NCBI RefSeq assembly: GCF_014306135.1
Contig: NZ_JACRWD010000001.1
Coordinates: 1,426,001-1,490,000, forward strand
Origin: Paraclostridium hominis
GTDB taxonomy: Bacteria > Bacillota > Clostridia > Peptostreptococcales > Peptostreptococcaceae
DNA: 64,000 bases
Direction of reading: 5' to 3'
The translations under genes and the position numbers were made by a program. Below, piece after piece: positions 1-7,387 of the stretch. The notes under the pieces were generated by a model. That model searched no databases. It was not told the origin of the DNA and saw nothing but the letters and a program-made list of their open reading frames with translations. The number at the start of each line of letters is the position of its first letter. Position 1 is the stretch's first letter.

Positions 1-1334
1 TCCATATATTCATCATGATTATGTGCTATACCCTTTTGCCCAGGAAATGAAGGACCAAAAGGAACTATATTCGGCATAACTTTAGCATAAGTTCCACCAC
101 TTGTAGTCGTTGGCGTTCCATCTAATCCTGTAACTCTTTCATATGCAAGTTGTAAACTTTTAACTAAATGTGAATCTTTATCAAAGTTTACTGGATTAAA
201 GTTTCTCTCTATATTTAAAACTATATTAAAGTCTAATACTTTTTTTATAGCATCTGTTATATAATCTATCTTGCAAGTCATAGGGTATCTAACCCCAAAG
301 CTAAAAGTTATTTCTTCATTATTGCATTTTAACTCATAAGGAGCTAAATATAACTTTCCAGTTAATTTATCTTCAAAATTTATACCTAATTTTTCTCCAT
401 AATACTCATTGTAGAAGTATTTATCTATAAATTTGAAGAAATTATTTAATTCTTCATCATTTATAAAGTTCTCTTCTAATAAATATTTAATAACATTAGT
501 TATAGCATTTTCTCCAACTTGCGGTGCATTAGCTGGAGCTTGCTTCCCATAAGCGCTTATAGTTATAGTTTCACTATTTATTTTTATATCTATTTTGTCG
601 CTTATCTTTATAGTATCATTTTCTATACTAGTTCTATCTTCTAAATAGCATATAATATCTTCATGTATATATATCTTTGGTATATCTATATTACAATTAT
701 CTGGTATCACGTTAGCCCTAAAATCGCCATACACGTTTATACCAGATAAATTAATTTTCTTTTTTATATTTAATCTTCCTATACCTCTTTCACCATACAC
801 TACAGGGTATTTACAATCTGGAGTAAATCCCATTATAGGTGGTTTTTCTTTACTTAAGTAATATGGTATATCATTAAATCCTGTTTCTTCATTAGTTCCA
901 AAAATTATTCTAACTTTTTTATCTAGCTTAATATTAGAATTAGCTATTGCTTTTAATCCATACAAAGCACTTATTATAGGTCCTTTATTGTCTAATACAC
1001 CTCTACCATAAATTTTTCCGTTGTCTATTTCTCCCCCATATGGCTCATACTTCCAACCACTACCTTCTGGTACTACATCTAGATGTCCAACTACTGCTAC
1101 GTAATCTTCACCTTCTCCAAATTCAGCATATCCCATGTATCCATCAATATTTTTAGTTTTAAATCCTAGTTTTTGTGATATTTCAAGTGCTTTGTCTAAT
1201 GCTTTTCCAACATTTTTTCCAAAAGGGAAACCATCTAGCGGTTCCCCTTCAACACTAGGTATTTTTACCATATCTACAATATCATTTAACAAGTCATTTT
1301 TTAATTCATCTATTTGATTATTTAAGATATCCAT
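1..1334 (-). CDS. pepV: PepV/Sapep-type M20 metallo-dipeptidase (C-terminus beyond the left edge)
   Basis: Cytoplasmic di-zinc dipeptidase of the M20 family, expected to hydrolyse dipeptides during peptide catabolism. The ATG is at 1334, and 444 codons are open to the window edge; the family is about 465 residues, so only about 20 are missing. Visible motifs: VVGHLDVVPEG (metal ligand H84 and D86), GRGVLDNKGP (bridging D115), GTNEETGF (general base/ligand E149-E150), and KGIAHNHDEY near the C-terminus supplying the last histidine. The insertion between the two halves matches PepV rather than carboxypeptidase G2 length. It follows the asparaginase-family gene by 20 bp on the same strand, so both probably share a transcript and serve amino-acid or peptide use. 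Identification is firm; exact substrate is inference. Confidence 0.9.
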   Translation of the reverse strand, partial: MDILNNQIDELKNDLLNDIVDMVKIPSVEGEPLDGFPFGKNVGKALDKALEISQKLGFKTKNIDGYMGYAEFGEGEDYVAVVGHLDVVPEGSGWKYEPYGGEIDNGKIYGRGVLDNKGPIISALYGLKAIANSNIKLDKKVRIIFGTNEETGFNDIPYYLSKEKPPIMGFTPDCKYPVVYGERGIGRLNIKKKINLSGINVYGDFRANVIPDNCNIDIPKIYIHEDIICYLEDRTSIENDTIKISDKIDIKINSETITISAYGKQAPANAPQVGENAITNVIKYLLEENFINDEELNNFFKFIDKYFYNEYYGEKLGINFEDKLTGKLYLAPYELKCNNEEITFSFGVRYPMTCKIDYITDAIKKVLDFNIVLNIERNFNPVNFDKDSHLVKSLQLAYERVTGLDGTPTTTSGGTYAKVMPNIVPFGPSFPGQKGIAHNHDEYM

Positions 1335-1354
1335 AAAATTTCCCCAATTCTTAT

Positions 1355-2305
1355 TTATTCTATAGGTGCTATAATTCTAGCAGCATATGCATCTAACCAC
1401 TCTTTTGATGCTACTTCGTGCACACTCTTACCATCTATTCTATTACTTACATAAACTGTAGGTTCATGATCTTTTGTAGCTACTGAAAAACTAAAGTTTG
1501 GTATATTAGTAGCTACTCCCCATTCACCTTTATTATTCATTGCAACTAGTGATAAATCTCCTGCTTTACCTCTTCTTTTTATAAGAAGTTCATCCAATTC
1601 GTTAACAGCTTTATCGCAAGCTTGTTGCGGAGTTAACCCTTCTTTCATAAGCCTAACTATTTCATATGATATACAACCTTTCATAAGATCTTCCCCAAGA
1701 CCTGTAGCAGTTGCTCCACCTATCTCACTATCAACGTAAAATCCAGAACCTGATAATGGAGAATCTCCTACTCTACCACTTTTTTTCATAAATAATCCAC
1801 TAGTAGAAGTTGCTGCACACATTTTACCATTACCATCTAATGTAACCATACCTACAGTATCATGCCCTACATATGGACTTAGTCCTTGTTCTAAAGTTTC
1901 TTTTTTTCTTTTATTGTAGTGTTGTTTAGCTCTATCAGTTAACATATTTTTTCTTTCAAATCCATTTTTATGAGCATATTCCTCTGCTCCAGTTCCTACT
2001 AAAAAACAATTTACTTTTTCATCACTTAATTTTCTAGCTATTGATATAGGATTTGCAAAATCTCTTATCCCAGCTACTGCACCTATTGAAAGAGTATCTC
2101 CATCCATGTATGCAGCATCTAATTCTACTTCACAGTTTTCATTAGGAAGCCCACCATAGCCTACAGACTTATAAAACGGAAAATCTTCTACTCTTTTAAT
2201 AGCAAGTTCTATAGCATCTCCTGCTTCCATTCCTTCATTTAATTTTTCTGAGCTTTCTGTTATTCCTTCTATTGCCATTCTCCAAGTAGCTATTATTCCC
2301 CACAT
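1355..2305 (-). CDS. N4-(beta-N-acetylglucosaminyl)-L-asparaginase family (Ntn-hydrolase)
   Basis: Glycosylasparaginase/isoaspartyl peptidase family hydrolase. These are made as a precursor that cuts itself in front of a threonine, which becomes the N-terminal nucleophile; here that is the T of GHDTVGMV, about residue 150. Other family blocks seen are an N-terminal GIIATW, DAAYMDG, SIGAVAGI, GRVGDSPLSGSG and GGATATGLGEDL. The frame is open from an upstream ATG at 2320, but that ATG lies inside the sequence ATGGAGG, whose GGAGG is a perfect ribosome site 8 nt before the ATG at 2305, so 2305 is chosen. Known members cleave GlcNAc-Asn from N-glycoproteins; with the chitobiose-type PTS next door, salvage of N-glycan cores is plausible but unproven. 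No obvious signal peptide, so a cytoplasmic enzyme. Confidence 0.85.
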   Translation of the reverse strand: MWGIIATWRMAIEGITESSEKLNEGMEAGDAIELAIKRVEDFPFYKSVGYGGLPNENCEVELDAAYMDGDTLSIGAVAGIRDFANPISIARKLSDEKVNCFLVGTGAEEYAHKNGFERKNMLTDRAKQHYNKRKKETLEQGLSPYVGHDTVGMVTLDGNGKMCAATSTSGLFMKKSGRVGDSPLSGSGFYVDSEIGGATATGLGEDLMKGCISYEIVRLMKEGLTPQQACDKAVNELDELLIKRRGKAGDLSLVAMNNKGEWGVATNIPNFSFSVATKDHEPTVYVSNRIDGKSVHEVASKEWLDAYAARIIAPIE

Positions 2306-2307
2306 AT

Positions 2308-2317
2308 ATCTTTCCTC
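2308..2317 (-). promoter_or_regulatory. Ribosome binding site deciding the asparaginase-family start
   Basis: GGAGG on the minus strand, overlapping a competing upstream ATG (2318-2320) in the same frame. Its spacing of about 8 nt to the ATG at 2305 favours the shorter protein, which also begins at the conserved MWGIIATW. Confidence 0.6.
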
Positions 2318-2377
2318 CATATTTTACTTATATTTTAATTTTTATTTTAATTTTTGTTTTAATACTTATTTTTAATA

Positions 2378-2401
2378 AAAGCCTTGGTTTCCCAAGGCTT
2401 T
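2378..2401 (-). terminator. Rho-independent terminator of the PTS operon
   Basis: Ten-bp stem AAAGCCTTGG / CCAAGGCTTT with a 4-nt loop, followed on the minus strand by a T/A-rich tail. It lies 5 bp after the stop of the GrdB-like gene, so the PTS transcript ends here and the asparaginase gene has its own start. Confidence 0.8.
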
Positions 2402-2405
2402 ATTT

Positions 2406-2930
2406 TTAGAAGCAAACTTCTTGTCTTAATGTAGATATATCTTCATTCTCAGCAAGTTTTTTCGCCATTTGGCAAATATTTTTTAAGGATTCATTAAGTC
2501 CTATACCACCTTTTTTAGGTGTCTTAACTATTAATATTTCATCTTTATATTTTTCTAAAATTTCAGTATTTTCAACAGACATTGCAGCAAAAGCTTTTAT
2601 ATCAGTATTATCATTTATACTTTTAGCTACTATAGCTGACATTTTAGCAAAGTTTTCATAGTTAAATGCTGGTCCACAAACTACTACATCTGGATTTATT
2701 TTTTTTACCATGGCAACCATTTTAGAAGTTACTTCTTCTTGGTTATTTATAAAATATTCATCCCCACAATAAAGACTTGCTACAACTTTTGAATCAACTT
2801 CTTTTAGATAAGATTCCATCATTACTCCTGGTCCTAATGGAGTCTTTTTCCCACCTGGTGGTATATTTGCTTTTTCTTTACCACCAGCACCAGCTTGTAT
2901 TTGATCTAATATAAGAACTATTTTAGTCAT
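2406..2930 (-). CDS. Stand-alone GrdB N-terminal-domain protein (glycine/betaine reductase component B family)
   Basis: 174 residues resembling the first part of GrdB, the selenoprotein B subunit of glycine/sarcosine/betaine reductase: GAGGKEKANI, LGPGVMM, YCGDEYF and PDVVVCGPAFN correspond to conserved GrdB blocks (GGEEKAD, GPGMAL, CGDSYF, AGPAFN). Full GrdB is about 430-440 residues and carries its Sec-containing redox motif in the later part; that part is absent here and a stop plus terminator follow directly. No other grd genes are in the window. It starts 17 bp after the PTS IIC gene and is the last gene of that operon, so it is probably co-expressed with sugar uptake. I infer a non-redox or partner-binding role; function is unknown. 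The family assignment rests on remembered motifs, not a search. Confidence 0.65.
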   Translation of the reverse strand: MTKIVLILDQIQAGAGGKEKANIPPGGKKTPLGPGVMMESYLKEVDSKVVASLYCGDEYFINNQEEVTSKMVAMVKKINPDVVVCGPAFNYENFAKMSAIVAKSINDNTDIKAFAAMSVENTEILEKYKDEILIVKTPKKGGIGLNESLKNICQMAKKLAENEDISTLRQEVCF

Positions 2931-2947
2931 ATTAGTTATCTCCTAAA

Positions 2948-4291
2948 TTAAAATTCTAAATCTTCAAATGATAAATCATCTTCTTCTTCAACATTATTTT
3001 GTTCTTCAGATAAATATTGTTTATCTAACATTTTTATAAATGGCATATACATAAAACATCCCACTATTAAAAGCAATACTTGAAGTACTGATGCTTGCCA
3101 TCCACTTACTAAGAATCCGCTAAATATTATTGGAGTTGTCCAAGGTATTTGAACACCATTAGTTAATGGTACCAATCCATTATCCATACAGAAGTAAGTA
3201 ACTATCTGGTTAAACATAGGAACAAACATAAATGGTATTAATAATATTGGATTTAACATTATAGGTAAACCAAATATTATAGGTTCATTTATACCAAATA
3301 CTCCAGGTAAGAAAGATAACTTAGCTAATTCTTTTATACGCTTACTTTTACATACAAGTAGCATTACAATTAATAAAGAAAGTGTACTTCCTCCACCTCC
3401 AAAAGTTGCAAACATATCTTGGAACTGTCCAGTTATTATGTTAGGTATTTCTTTTCCAGCTTGGAAAGCCTCTAAGTTTTCAGCTGATAATAACTTTAAT
3501 ATTGGATTATAAACTGCACCAACAACACTTGATCCATTTATTCCAAAGAACCAGAATAAGTGTAAGAATATGTAAGATATTACTGTAGCCGTTAAAGTAT
3601 TTCCTAACTTTAACAATGGCATTTGTAAAAACTTATATATAAATTCATGTATATTTCCATATGGAGTTAACTCGAATCCAGTTTTTATTGAAAAGAATAT
3701 TATCATTATTATAGCACTTGGTATTAATGCAGCGAATGACTTAGAAACAGTTGGAGGAACTCCCTCTGGCATTTTTATAGTCCAACCCCTATTAACTACC
3801 CATTGGAATATAGCAACTGATACGAAAGAAGTTATCATTCCAACAAACATACCCTTAGATCCCATCCATCCTAATGGTATTCCACCTACTTCATATACAA
3901 CGTCCATACCTTCTGGAGTATAAGGTATTTTAAATGGTGTTATTATGAAAAATGCAACTAATGCAACTGCAGCTGCTTGTATAGCATCTGCTTTAATTTG
4001 TTTAGCAAACGAAAAAGCTATTCCTATAATTGCAAGAATAGTCATTACATCAAATGTAGATGCTGTTACATGAGCTAATCCACTTGCCCAATTTTCTCCG
4101 AAAAACTTTGCCCAAAACTCATTCCATCCTGGTATTGGAAAGTTTGCTATTAGTAAGAAAAACGACCCTACTATTAGTAGTGGAGATGACACTAAAAATC
4201 CATCTCTTATTGCTACTAGATACTTATTCTTACCGATTTTTTCGGCCATAGGCATAAGCATCTTTTCTAAAGTTGACATAAACTTATTCAT
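2948..4291 (-). CDS. PTS lactose/cellobiose-family IIC permease
   Basis: 447-residue integral membrane component of a phosphoenolpyruvate sugar transport system of the Lac/Cel/Chb family. It binds the disaccharide outside, moves it across and presents it for phosphorylation by IIB. About ten hydrophobic segments are visible, plus family blocks such as FGINGSSVVGAVYNP, FATFGGGGSTLSL and FLPGVFGINEPIIFGLP, the last holding the conserved sugar-site glutamate. The C-terminus is acidic (EEQNNVEEEDD). It follows the IIB gene by 133 bp that contain a stable hairpin, and precedes the GrdB-like gene by 17 bp. Substrate is probably a beta-1,4 diglycoside (cellobiose or N,N'-diacetylchitobiose); ChbG nearby argues for chitobiose. 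Confidence 0.92.
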   Translation of the reverse strand: MNKFMSTLEKMLMPMAEKIGKNKYLVAIRDGFLVSSPLLIVGSFFLLIANFPIPGWNEFWAKFFGENWASGLAHVTASTFDVMTILAIIGIAFSFAKQIKADAIQAAAVALVAFFIITPFKIPYTPEGMDVVYEVGGIPLGWMGSKGMFVGMITSFVSVAIFQWVVNRGWTIKMPEGVPPTVSKSFAALIPSAIIMIIFFSIKTGFELTPYGNIHEFIYKFLQMPLLKLGNTLTATVISYIFLHLFWFFGINGSSVVGAVYNPILKLLSAENLEAFQAGKEIPNIITGQFQDMFATFGGGGSTLSLLIVMLLVCKSKRIKELAKLSFLPGVFGINEPIIFGLPIMLNPILLIPFMFVPMFNQIVTYFCMDNGLVPLTNGVQIPWTTPIIFSGFLVSGWQASVLQVLLLIVGCFMYMPFIKMLDKQYLSEEQNNVEEEDDLSFEDLEF

Positions 4292-4325
4292 GTTTACCCC
4301 CTAATGTAATATGTAATTTTATATA

Positions 4326-4367
4326 AAAGAAGCTAATAAATAATAATTAATTTAAATTAGCTTCTTT
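4326..4367 (-). terminator. Intra-operon hairpin between IIB and IIC genes
   Basis: A 12-bp stem (AAAGAAGCTAAT / ATTAGCTTCTTT) with an AT loop sits between the IIB stop and the IIC start. It could be a leaky terminator or an RNA-processing site lowering expression of the membrane subunit relative to IIA/IIB. The T-tail on the minus strand is short, so read-through is likely. Confidence 0.5.
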
Positions 4368-4424
4368 AATATCAACTTTGATTTTGCCCCTTAAACTCCC
4401 TTAGTCATAAAATATTAAAACCTA

Positions 4425-4751
4425 TTACTTAGCTTGACGAGCTTTTATCATTTTTATAGCCGTTTTTAAAACCTTTTCCCCATTCATAGAACCATAATCT
4501 ACACTATTTATAACATCTACCGGAGTTTTTTCGTTAAATTTAGCTTGAACTTCTTTTAACATAAATTTAACTTGTGGTCCAAGTAATATGCAATCTGGAT
4601 TTTTTTGTTCTACTATTTTATCTATTTCAGAATATGGAAATGCTTCTACCTCTATTGGTAAATTATGTTGATTTGCAACATTTTGCATTTTACTCGCTAA
4701 TAAGCTTGTTGACATACCTGCACTACAGAATAAATATATTTTTTTGTTCAT
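4425..4751 (-). CDS. PTS lactose/cellobiose-family IIB
   Basis: 108-residue soluble phosphocarrier that takes phosphate from IIA on a cysteine and passes it to the sugar bound by IIC. The active cysteine is C9 in IYLFCSAGMSTSLLAS, the hallmark P-loop of Lac/Cel-type IIB proteins; a later LLGPQVKFM also fits the family. Length matches the family's roughly 100-110 residues. It is separated from the upstream IIA gene by 29 bp with a good GGAGG-type site. Together with the neighbouring IIA and IIC it forms a full transporter. Confidence 0.93.
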   Translation of the reverse strand: MNKKIYLFCSAGMSTSLLASKMQNVANQHNLPIEVEAFPYSEIDKIVEQKNPDCILLGPQVKFMLKEVQAKFNEKTPVDVINSVDYGSMNGEKVLKTAIKMIKARQAK

Positions 4752-4780
4752 TTTAATTTCCTCCTAAAAACCTATATATT

Positions 4781-5098
4781 TTAATTATTTTTTAAGCCTA
4801 TTTCTTTTCTTAAATCTATAATTTCTTTTACTAAATTTCTTTCACTTAAACAAGTCATTAAATGATCTTGAGAATGTATTAAAAGTATACTTATCTCTAT
4901 ATTTTTCCCCTCTGAATCTTTATTGATTAAACTCGTTTGTATTTTTTGTGCTGCTAATATTTCTTCATTTGCACTTTCCATGTATTCATCACATTTTTTA
5001 AAATCATTCTTTTTAGCATAATGTAATGCTTCATATATATGTGATTTAGCATTTCCAGCATGAATTATAACCTTTAGTATTTTATCTTGATAATCCAT
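4781..5098 (-). CDS. PTS lactose/cellobiose-family IIA (first copy)
   Basis: 105-residue all-helical trimeric phosphocarrier that receives phosphate from HPr. The active histidine is H75 in LLIHSQDHLM, with the metal-site aspartate D78; HAGNAKSHIYEAL near residue 13 is the conserved N-terminal block. It heads the IIA-IIB-IIC-GrdB-like transcript; a strong cre-like site lies 30 bp upstream of its start. A second IIA gene (6312-6635) belongs to the GH4/ChbG operon, and the two proteins share the active-site block but differ elsewhere, so they are old paralogues rather than a fresh duplication. Confidence 0.93.
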   Translation of the reverse strand: MDYQDKILKVIIHAGNAKSHIYEALHYAKKNDFKKCDEYMESANEEILAAQKIQTSLINKDSEGKNIEISILLIHSQDHLMTCLSERNLVKEIIDLRKEIGLKNN

Positions 5099-5127
5099 AT
5101 TTTCACCCCTTACTTAAGGTTTTATTT

Positions 5128-5141
5128 TGTTAACGTTTTCT
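5128..5141 (-). promoter_or_regulatory. Putative CcpA (cre) site upstream of the PTS operon
   Basis: Minus-strand AGAAAACGTTAACA matches the cre consensus TGWAANCGNTNWCA at 13 of 14 positions (only the first base differs). At 30 bp before the IIA start it could block transcription when preferred sugars are present. CcpA itself is not in the window, so binding is inference. Confidence 0.6.
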
Positions 5142-5378
5142 TTAACTATATTTTACATTATATTTTAAAAAAAAGAAACAGTAAATTGTATTTTTTTAAA
5201 AATTTTTACAATTTATTTTAATTTTATGTTTTATTTTATTTATTATAGTTTTTTCAATGTTCATATGACTTATTTTTACATTAGAGGGCTACGATTATAT
5301 ATATAATAACTTATTTTATGCTTATGTTTTAAATAATTTAATTATTCATATATATTTTTAAAATTAGTTTCAAATAAA

Positions 5379-5402
5379 ATGCAAATTGCATATATGTATA
5401 AT
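5379..5402 (+). promoter_or_regulatory. Palindrome and -10 box before the collagen-like gene
   Basis: ATGCAA-A-TTGCAT is a perfect 13-bp dyad immediately followed by TATAAT at 5397-5402. No good sigma-A -35 box is present at the right spacing, so either an activator site or a sporulation-type promoter may be involved. Confidence 0.35.
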
Positions 5403-5445
5403 GATAGGATAAGACTATTAAATAAATTAATATGGAGTGTTTTAA

Positions 5446-6270
5446 ATGCATAAAAATTGTGACTGTAATTATTGTAAACCTAGTAAATGTAAATCTAAGT
5501 ACTATTATTTAGATTATTGTAATGAAGATGAGTATACAAAACCTTCTAAACCTATGTATACTTATTATCCATGTGAACTAGATTTGTATAAAAATTTAGT
5601 AAATTGCATCGGAAGAACACTTGGTTTTAAATTATCATGTAGTGATTGTATATTAAGACTTAAAATAATGAAAATAACACCTTGTAGTGTATATGGAATG
5701 ACTTCTTCTGGTAAAGGTCCTATATGCGTAAAATTATCAGCTATAGATTACGTTGATTTTGGTAAAGAAGTATATATTAATCCATTATGTAATATAAATA
5801 CTTTAGAAATATTAACGTTACCTGGAGCTCAAGGTCCTAAAGGTGAAAAAGGCGAAGCTGGTCCTCAAGGTCCTAAAGGCGAAAAAGGCGAAGCTGGTCC
5901 TCAAGGTCCTAAAGGCGAAAAAGGTGAAGCTGGTTCCAAAGGTCCTAAAGGTGAAAAAGGCGAAGCTGGTTCTCAAGGTCCTAAAGGCGAAAAAGGCGAA
6001 ACTGGTTCTCAAGGTCCTAAAGGCGAAAAAGGTGAAGCTGGTTCTCAAGGCCCTAAAGGTGAAAAAGGCGAAGCTGGTTCCAAAGGCCCTAAAGGCGAAA
6101 AAGGCGAAGCTGGTTCCAAAGGTCCTAAAGGTGAAAAAGGCGAAGCTGGTTCCAAAGGTGAAAAAGGTGAAGCTGGCTCCAAAGGCCCTAAAGGTGAAAT
6201 GGGAGTAGCTCCTAGTAAAGTAAAGCCTGTTCCTTATGCTCCTGGTAAAAAAACACCTTATAATAAATAA
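5446..6270 (+). CDS. Collagen-like repeat protein with Cys-rich N-terminal domain
   Basis: 274 residues. Residues 1-125 are rich in cysteine and tyrosine (CDCNYCKPSKCKSKYYYLDY) and look like a coat-type anchoring or crosslinking domain; from about residue 127 to 257 lies a Gly-X-Y region built from about eleven 12-residue units of the form GPQGPKGEKGEA; a short basic tail follows. Gly-X-Y repeats form collagen triple helices; in clostridia such proteins (BclA-like) are typical of the exosporium. The start has GGAGTG 8 nt upstream. There is no signal peptide, consistent with assembly from the mother cell, though surface location is inference. The gene interrupts the PTS locus on the opposite strand. 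KGEKGE is the triplet pair known to stabilise triple helices strongly. Confidence 0.85.
   Translation: MHKNCDCNYCKPSKCKSKYYYLDYCNEDEYTKPSKPMYTYYPCELDLYKNLVNCIGRTLGFKLSCSDCILRLKIMKITPCSVYGMTSSGKGPICVKLSAIDYVDFGKEVYINPLCNINTLEILTLPGAQGPKGEKGEAGPQGPKGEKGEAGPQGPKGEKGEAGSKGPKGEKGEAGSQGPKGEKGETGSQGPKGEKGEAGSQGPKGEKGEAGSKGPKGEKGEAGSKGPKGEKGEAGSKGEKGEAGSKGPKGEMGVAPSKVKPVPYAPGKKTPYNK
5824..6204 (+). repeat. 36-bp tandem repeats encoding Gly-X-Y units
   Basis: About eleven near-identical 36-bp units (one shortened to 24 bp near 6150), differing mostly at third codon positions and at the Pro/Ser-Gln/Lys sites. Such arrays gain and lose units easily. The repeat also creates long open frames in the other reading frames and on the minus strand; those are artefacts. 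Confidence 0.9.
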
Positions 6271-6271
6271 A

Positions 6272-6303
6272 AAATAAGAGCGCTAGTATTAGCGCTCTTA
6301 TTT
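6272..6303. terminator. Bidirectional terminator between collagen-like gene and second IIA gene
   Basis: Perfect 14-bp stem around AAGAGCGCTA with loop GTAT and T-runs on both strands; it serves the two convergent genes that stop on either side. Confidence 0.9.
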
Positions 6304-6311
6304 TTTATTTA

Positions 6312-6635
6312 TTAACCTAATTTTTTAGATATAAATTCATACATATCTACAAACTCTTTAGCTAATTGTAAAAAGTTCATAGTTGTCATTAAATGATCTT
6401 GAGAATGAACTAAAACAACCCCCATTTCAGTTTTTTCTCCAGTAGCTTCAGCTTGTATTAACTCTGTTTGGAATCTATGTGCCTTATTTAAAGTTTCACT
6501 AGCCTCTTTTAAAAGTTCTCTAGCCTTTTCAAAATTACCTTCTTTAGCTTCGGCTAATGCTTCATGTGCAGTGCTCTTTGCATCTCCTGCATGACCTATT
6601 ATTCCAAATGATATTTCAAATATTTTTTCATTCAT
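6312..6635 (-). CDS. PTS lactose/cellobiose-family IIA (second copy)
   Basis: 107 residues, same fold and role as the other IIA here: phosphate transfer from HPr to IIB. The active histidine is H77 in VLVHSQDHLM with D80; the N-terminal block is IIGHAGDAKSTAHEAL. It is the third gene of the GH4-ChbG-IIA operon, its ATG overlapping the ChbG stop (ATGA), so translation is probably coupled. No IIB/IIC follow; it must use those of the adjacent operon or others. Having the enzyme genes and a IIA split from the IIB/IIC genes by a convergent collagen-like gene suggests a rearranged, once-continuous operon. Confidence 0.93.
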   Translation of the reverse strand: MNEKIFEISFGIIGHAGDAKSTAHEALAEAKEGNFEKARELLKEASETLNKAHRFQTELIQAEATGEKTEMGVVLVHSQDHLMTTMNFLQLAKEFVDMYEFISKKLG

Positions 6636-7387
6636 ATTTTACTACCTTCACTTTCCCCTATATTTCTATAATTAGTTATTTTTATATCATTACTTTCAAA
6701 AAACTTTTTAAGCTCCTCTGAAGTTAAAATCTCATGCTCTTTAGTTCTCTCAATTGAGTAAGAAGTTGATTTTGATAAAAATGCATCTACAAATGCTGGA
6801 TGACTCATAACATCTACAACTTTATATTGTTTAATTTCATCGATATGTTTTTCAAAGTAATCGGCTTCTACATTTTTACTATAAAAACTTCCTAACATAG
6901 GAACTATTTTGTCATATTTAAGCTCATACTCAAATCCACCTCTTATAGGTAAATCATATTTTTTTAATATCTTCTCTATTACTGGTCTAAACTCTTCTAA
7001 TGTATGTACATGGTGATGACTATCTAAATGAGTTATTTTTATTCCTGCATTTATAGCCTTATCTATTTGTGCACAAAATTCATTATATAGTTCATCTAAA
7101 TCAAATTCATTAGCTTTTTCTTTAGTTATCCTTTTAAAGAAAAATCCATTTTCATCCACTAAAGTCTTATGAGTATTTAAAACAGGTTTATAACAACTTA
7201 AAGTCATATGTACTCCACATCCAAGCTCTTTATTTTCCTTTAAAAGTTCTACTGCTTGATTAAACCCTGGCATCCCTGCCATTATTGTACAAGAATTTAT
7301 AACCCCATTTTTATGTGCAGATATTATACCTTGATTTACACCTTCGCAATATCCAAAGTCATCTGCATTTATTATTAATTTAGTCAT
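6632..7387 (-). CDS. chbG: ChbG/YdjC-family carbohydrate deacetylase
   Basis: About 251-residue metal-dependent deacetylase. ChbG removes an acetyl group from diacetylchitobiose (or its 6-phosphate) so the phospho-glycosidase can act. Seen: INADDFGYCEGVN with the DD metal/catalytic pair, THLDSHHHVH with the metal histidines, MTLSC and VMSHPAFVD. The start at 7387 is chosen over a GTG at 7396 because AGGTG lies 6 nt before the ATG; the ATG overlaps the GH4 stop (ATGACTAA), giving translational coupling. Its presence is the best argument that the imported sugar is an N-acetylated diglycoside. Cytoplasmic, no signal peptide. Confidence 0.9.
   Translation of the reverse strand: MTKLIINADDFGYCEGVNQGIISAHKNGVINSCTIMAGMPGFNQAVELLKENKELGCGVHMTLSCYKPVLNTHKTLVDENGFFFKRITKEKANEFDLDELYNEFCAQIDKAINAGIKITHLDSHHHVHTLEEFRPVIEKILKKYDLPIRGGFEYELKYDKIVPMLGSFYSKNVEADYFEKHIDEIKQYKVVDVMSHPAFVDAFLSKSTSYSIERTKEHEILTSEELKKFFESNDIKITNYRNIGESEGSKI

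Larger units (their letters stand above)
5099..5445. promoter_or_regulatory. Divergent intergenic region between IIA and the collagen-like gene
   Basis: 347 bp without a gene. It holds the cre-like site (5128-5141) for the leftward PTS operon, long A/T tracts, and close to the collagen-like gene a palindrome (5379-5391) with a TATAAT box. No riboswitch-like fold was recognised. Confidence 0.6.

Noticed and set aside
5824..6204. Regular 36-bp repeats as a possible CRISPR array
   Set aside because: Units are contiguous without spacers and encode Gly-X-Y triplets in frame.
5818..6208. Long open frames on both strands inside the collagen-like repeat region
   Set aside because: They exist only because the 36-bp repeat lacks stops in several frames; low-complexity translations, no ribosome sites.
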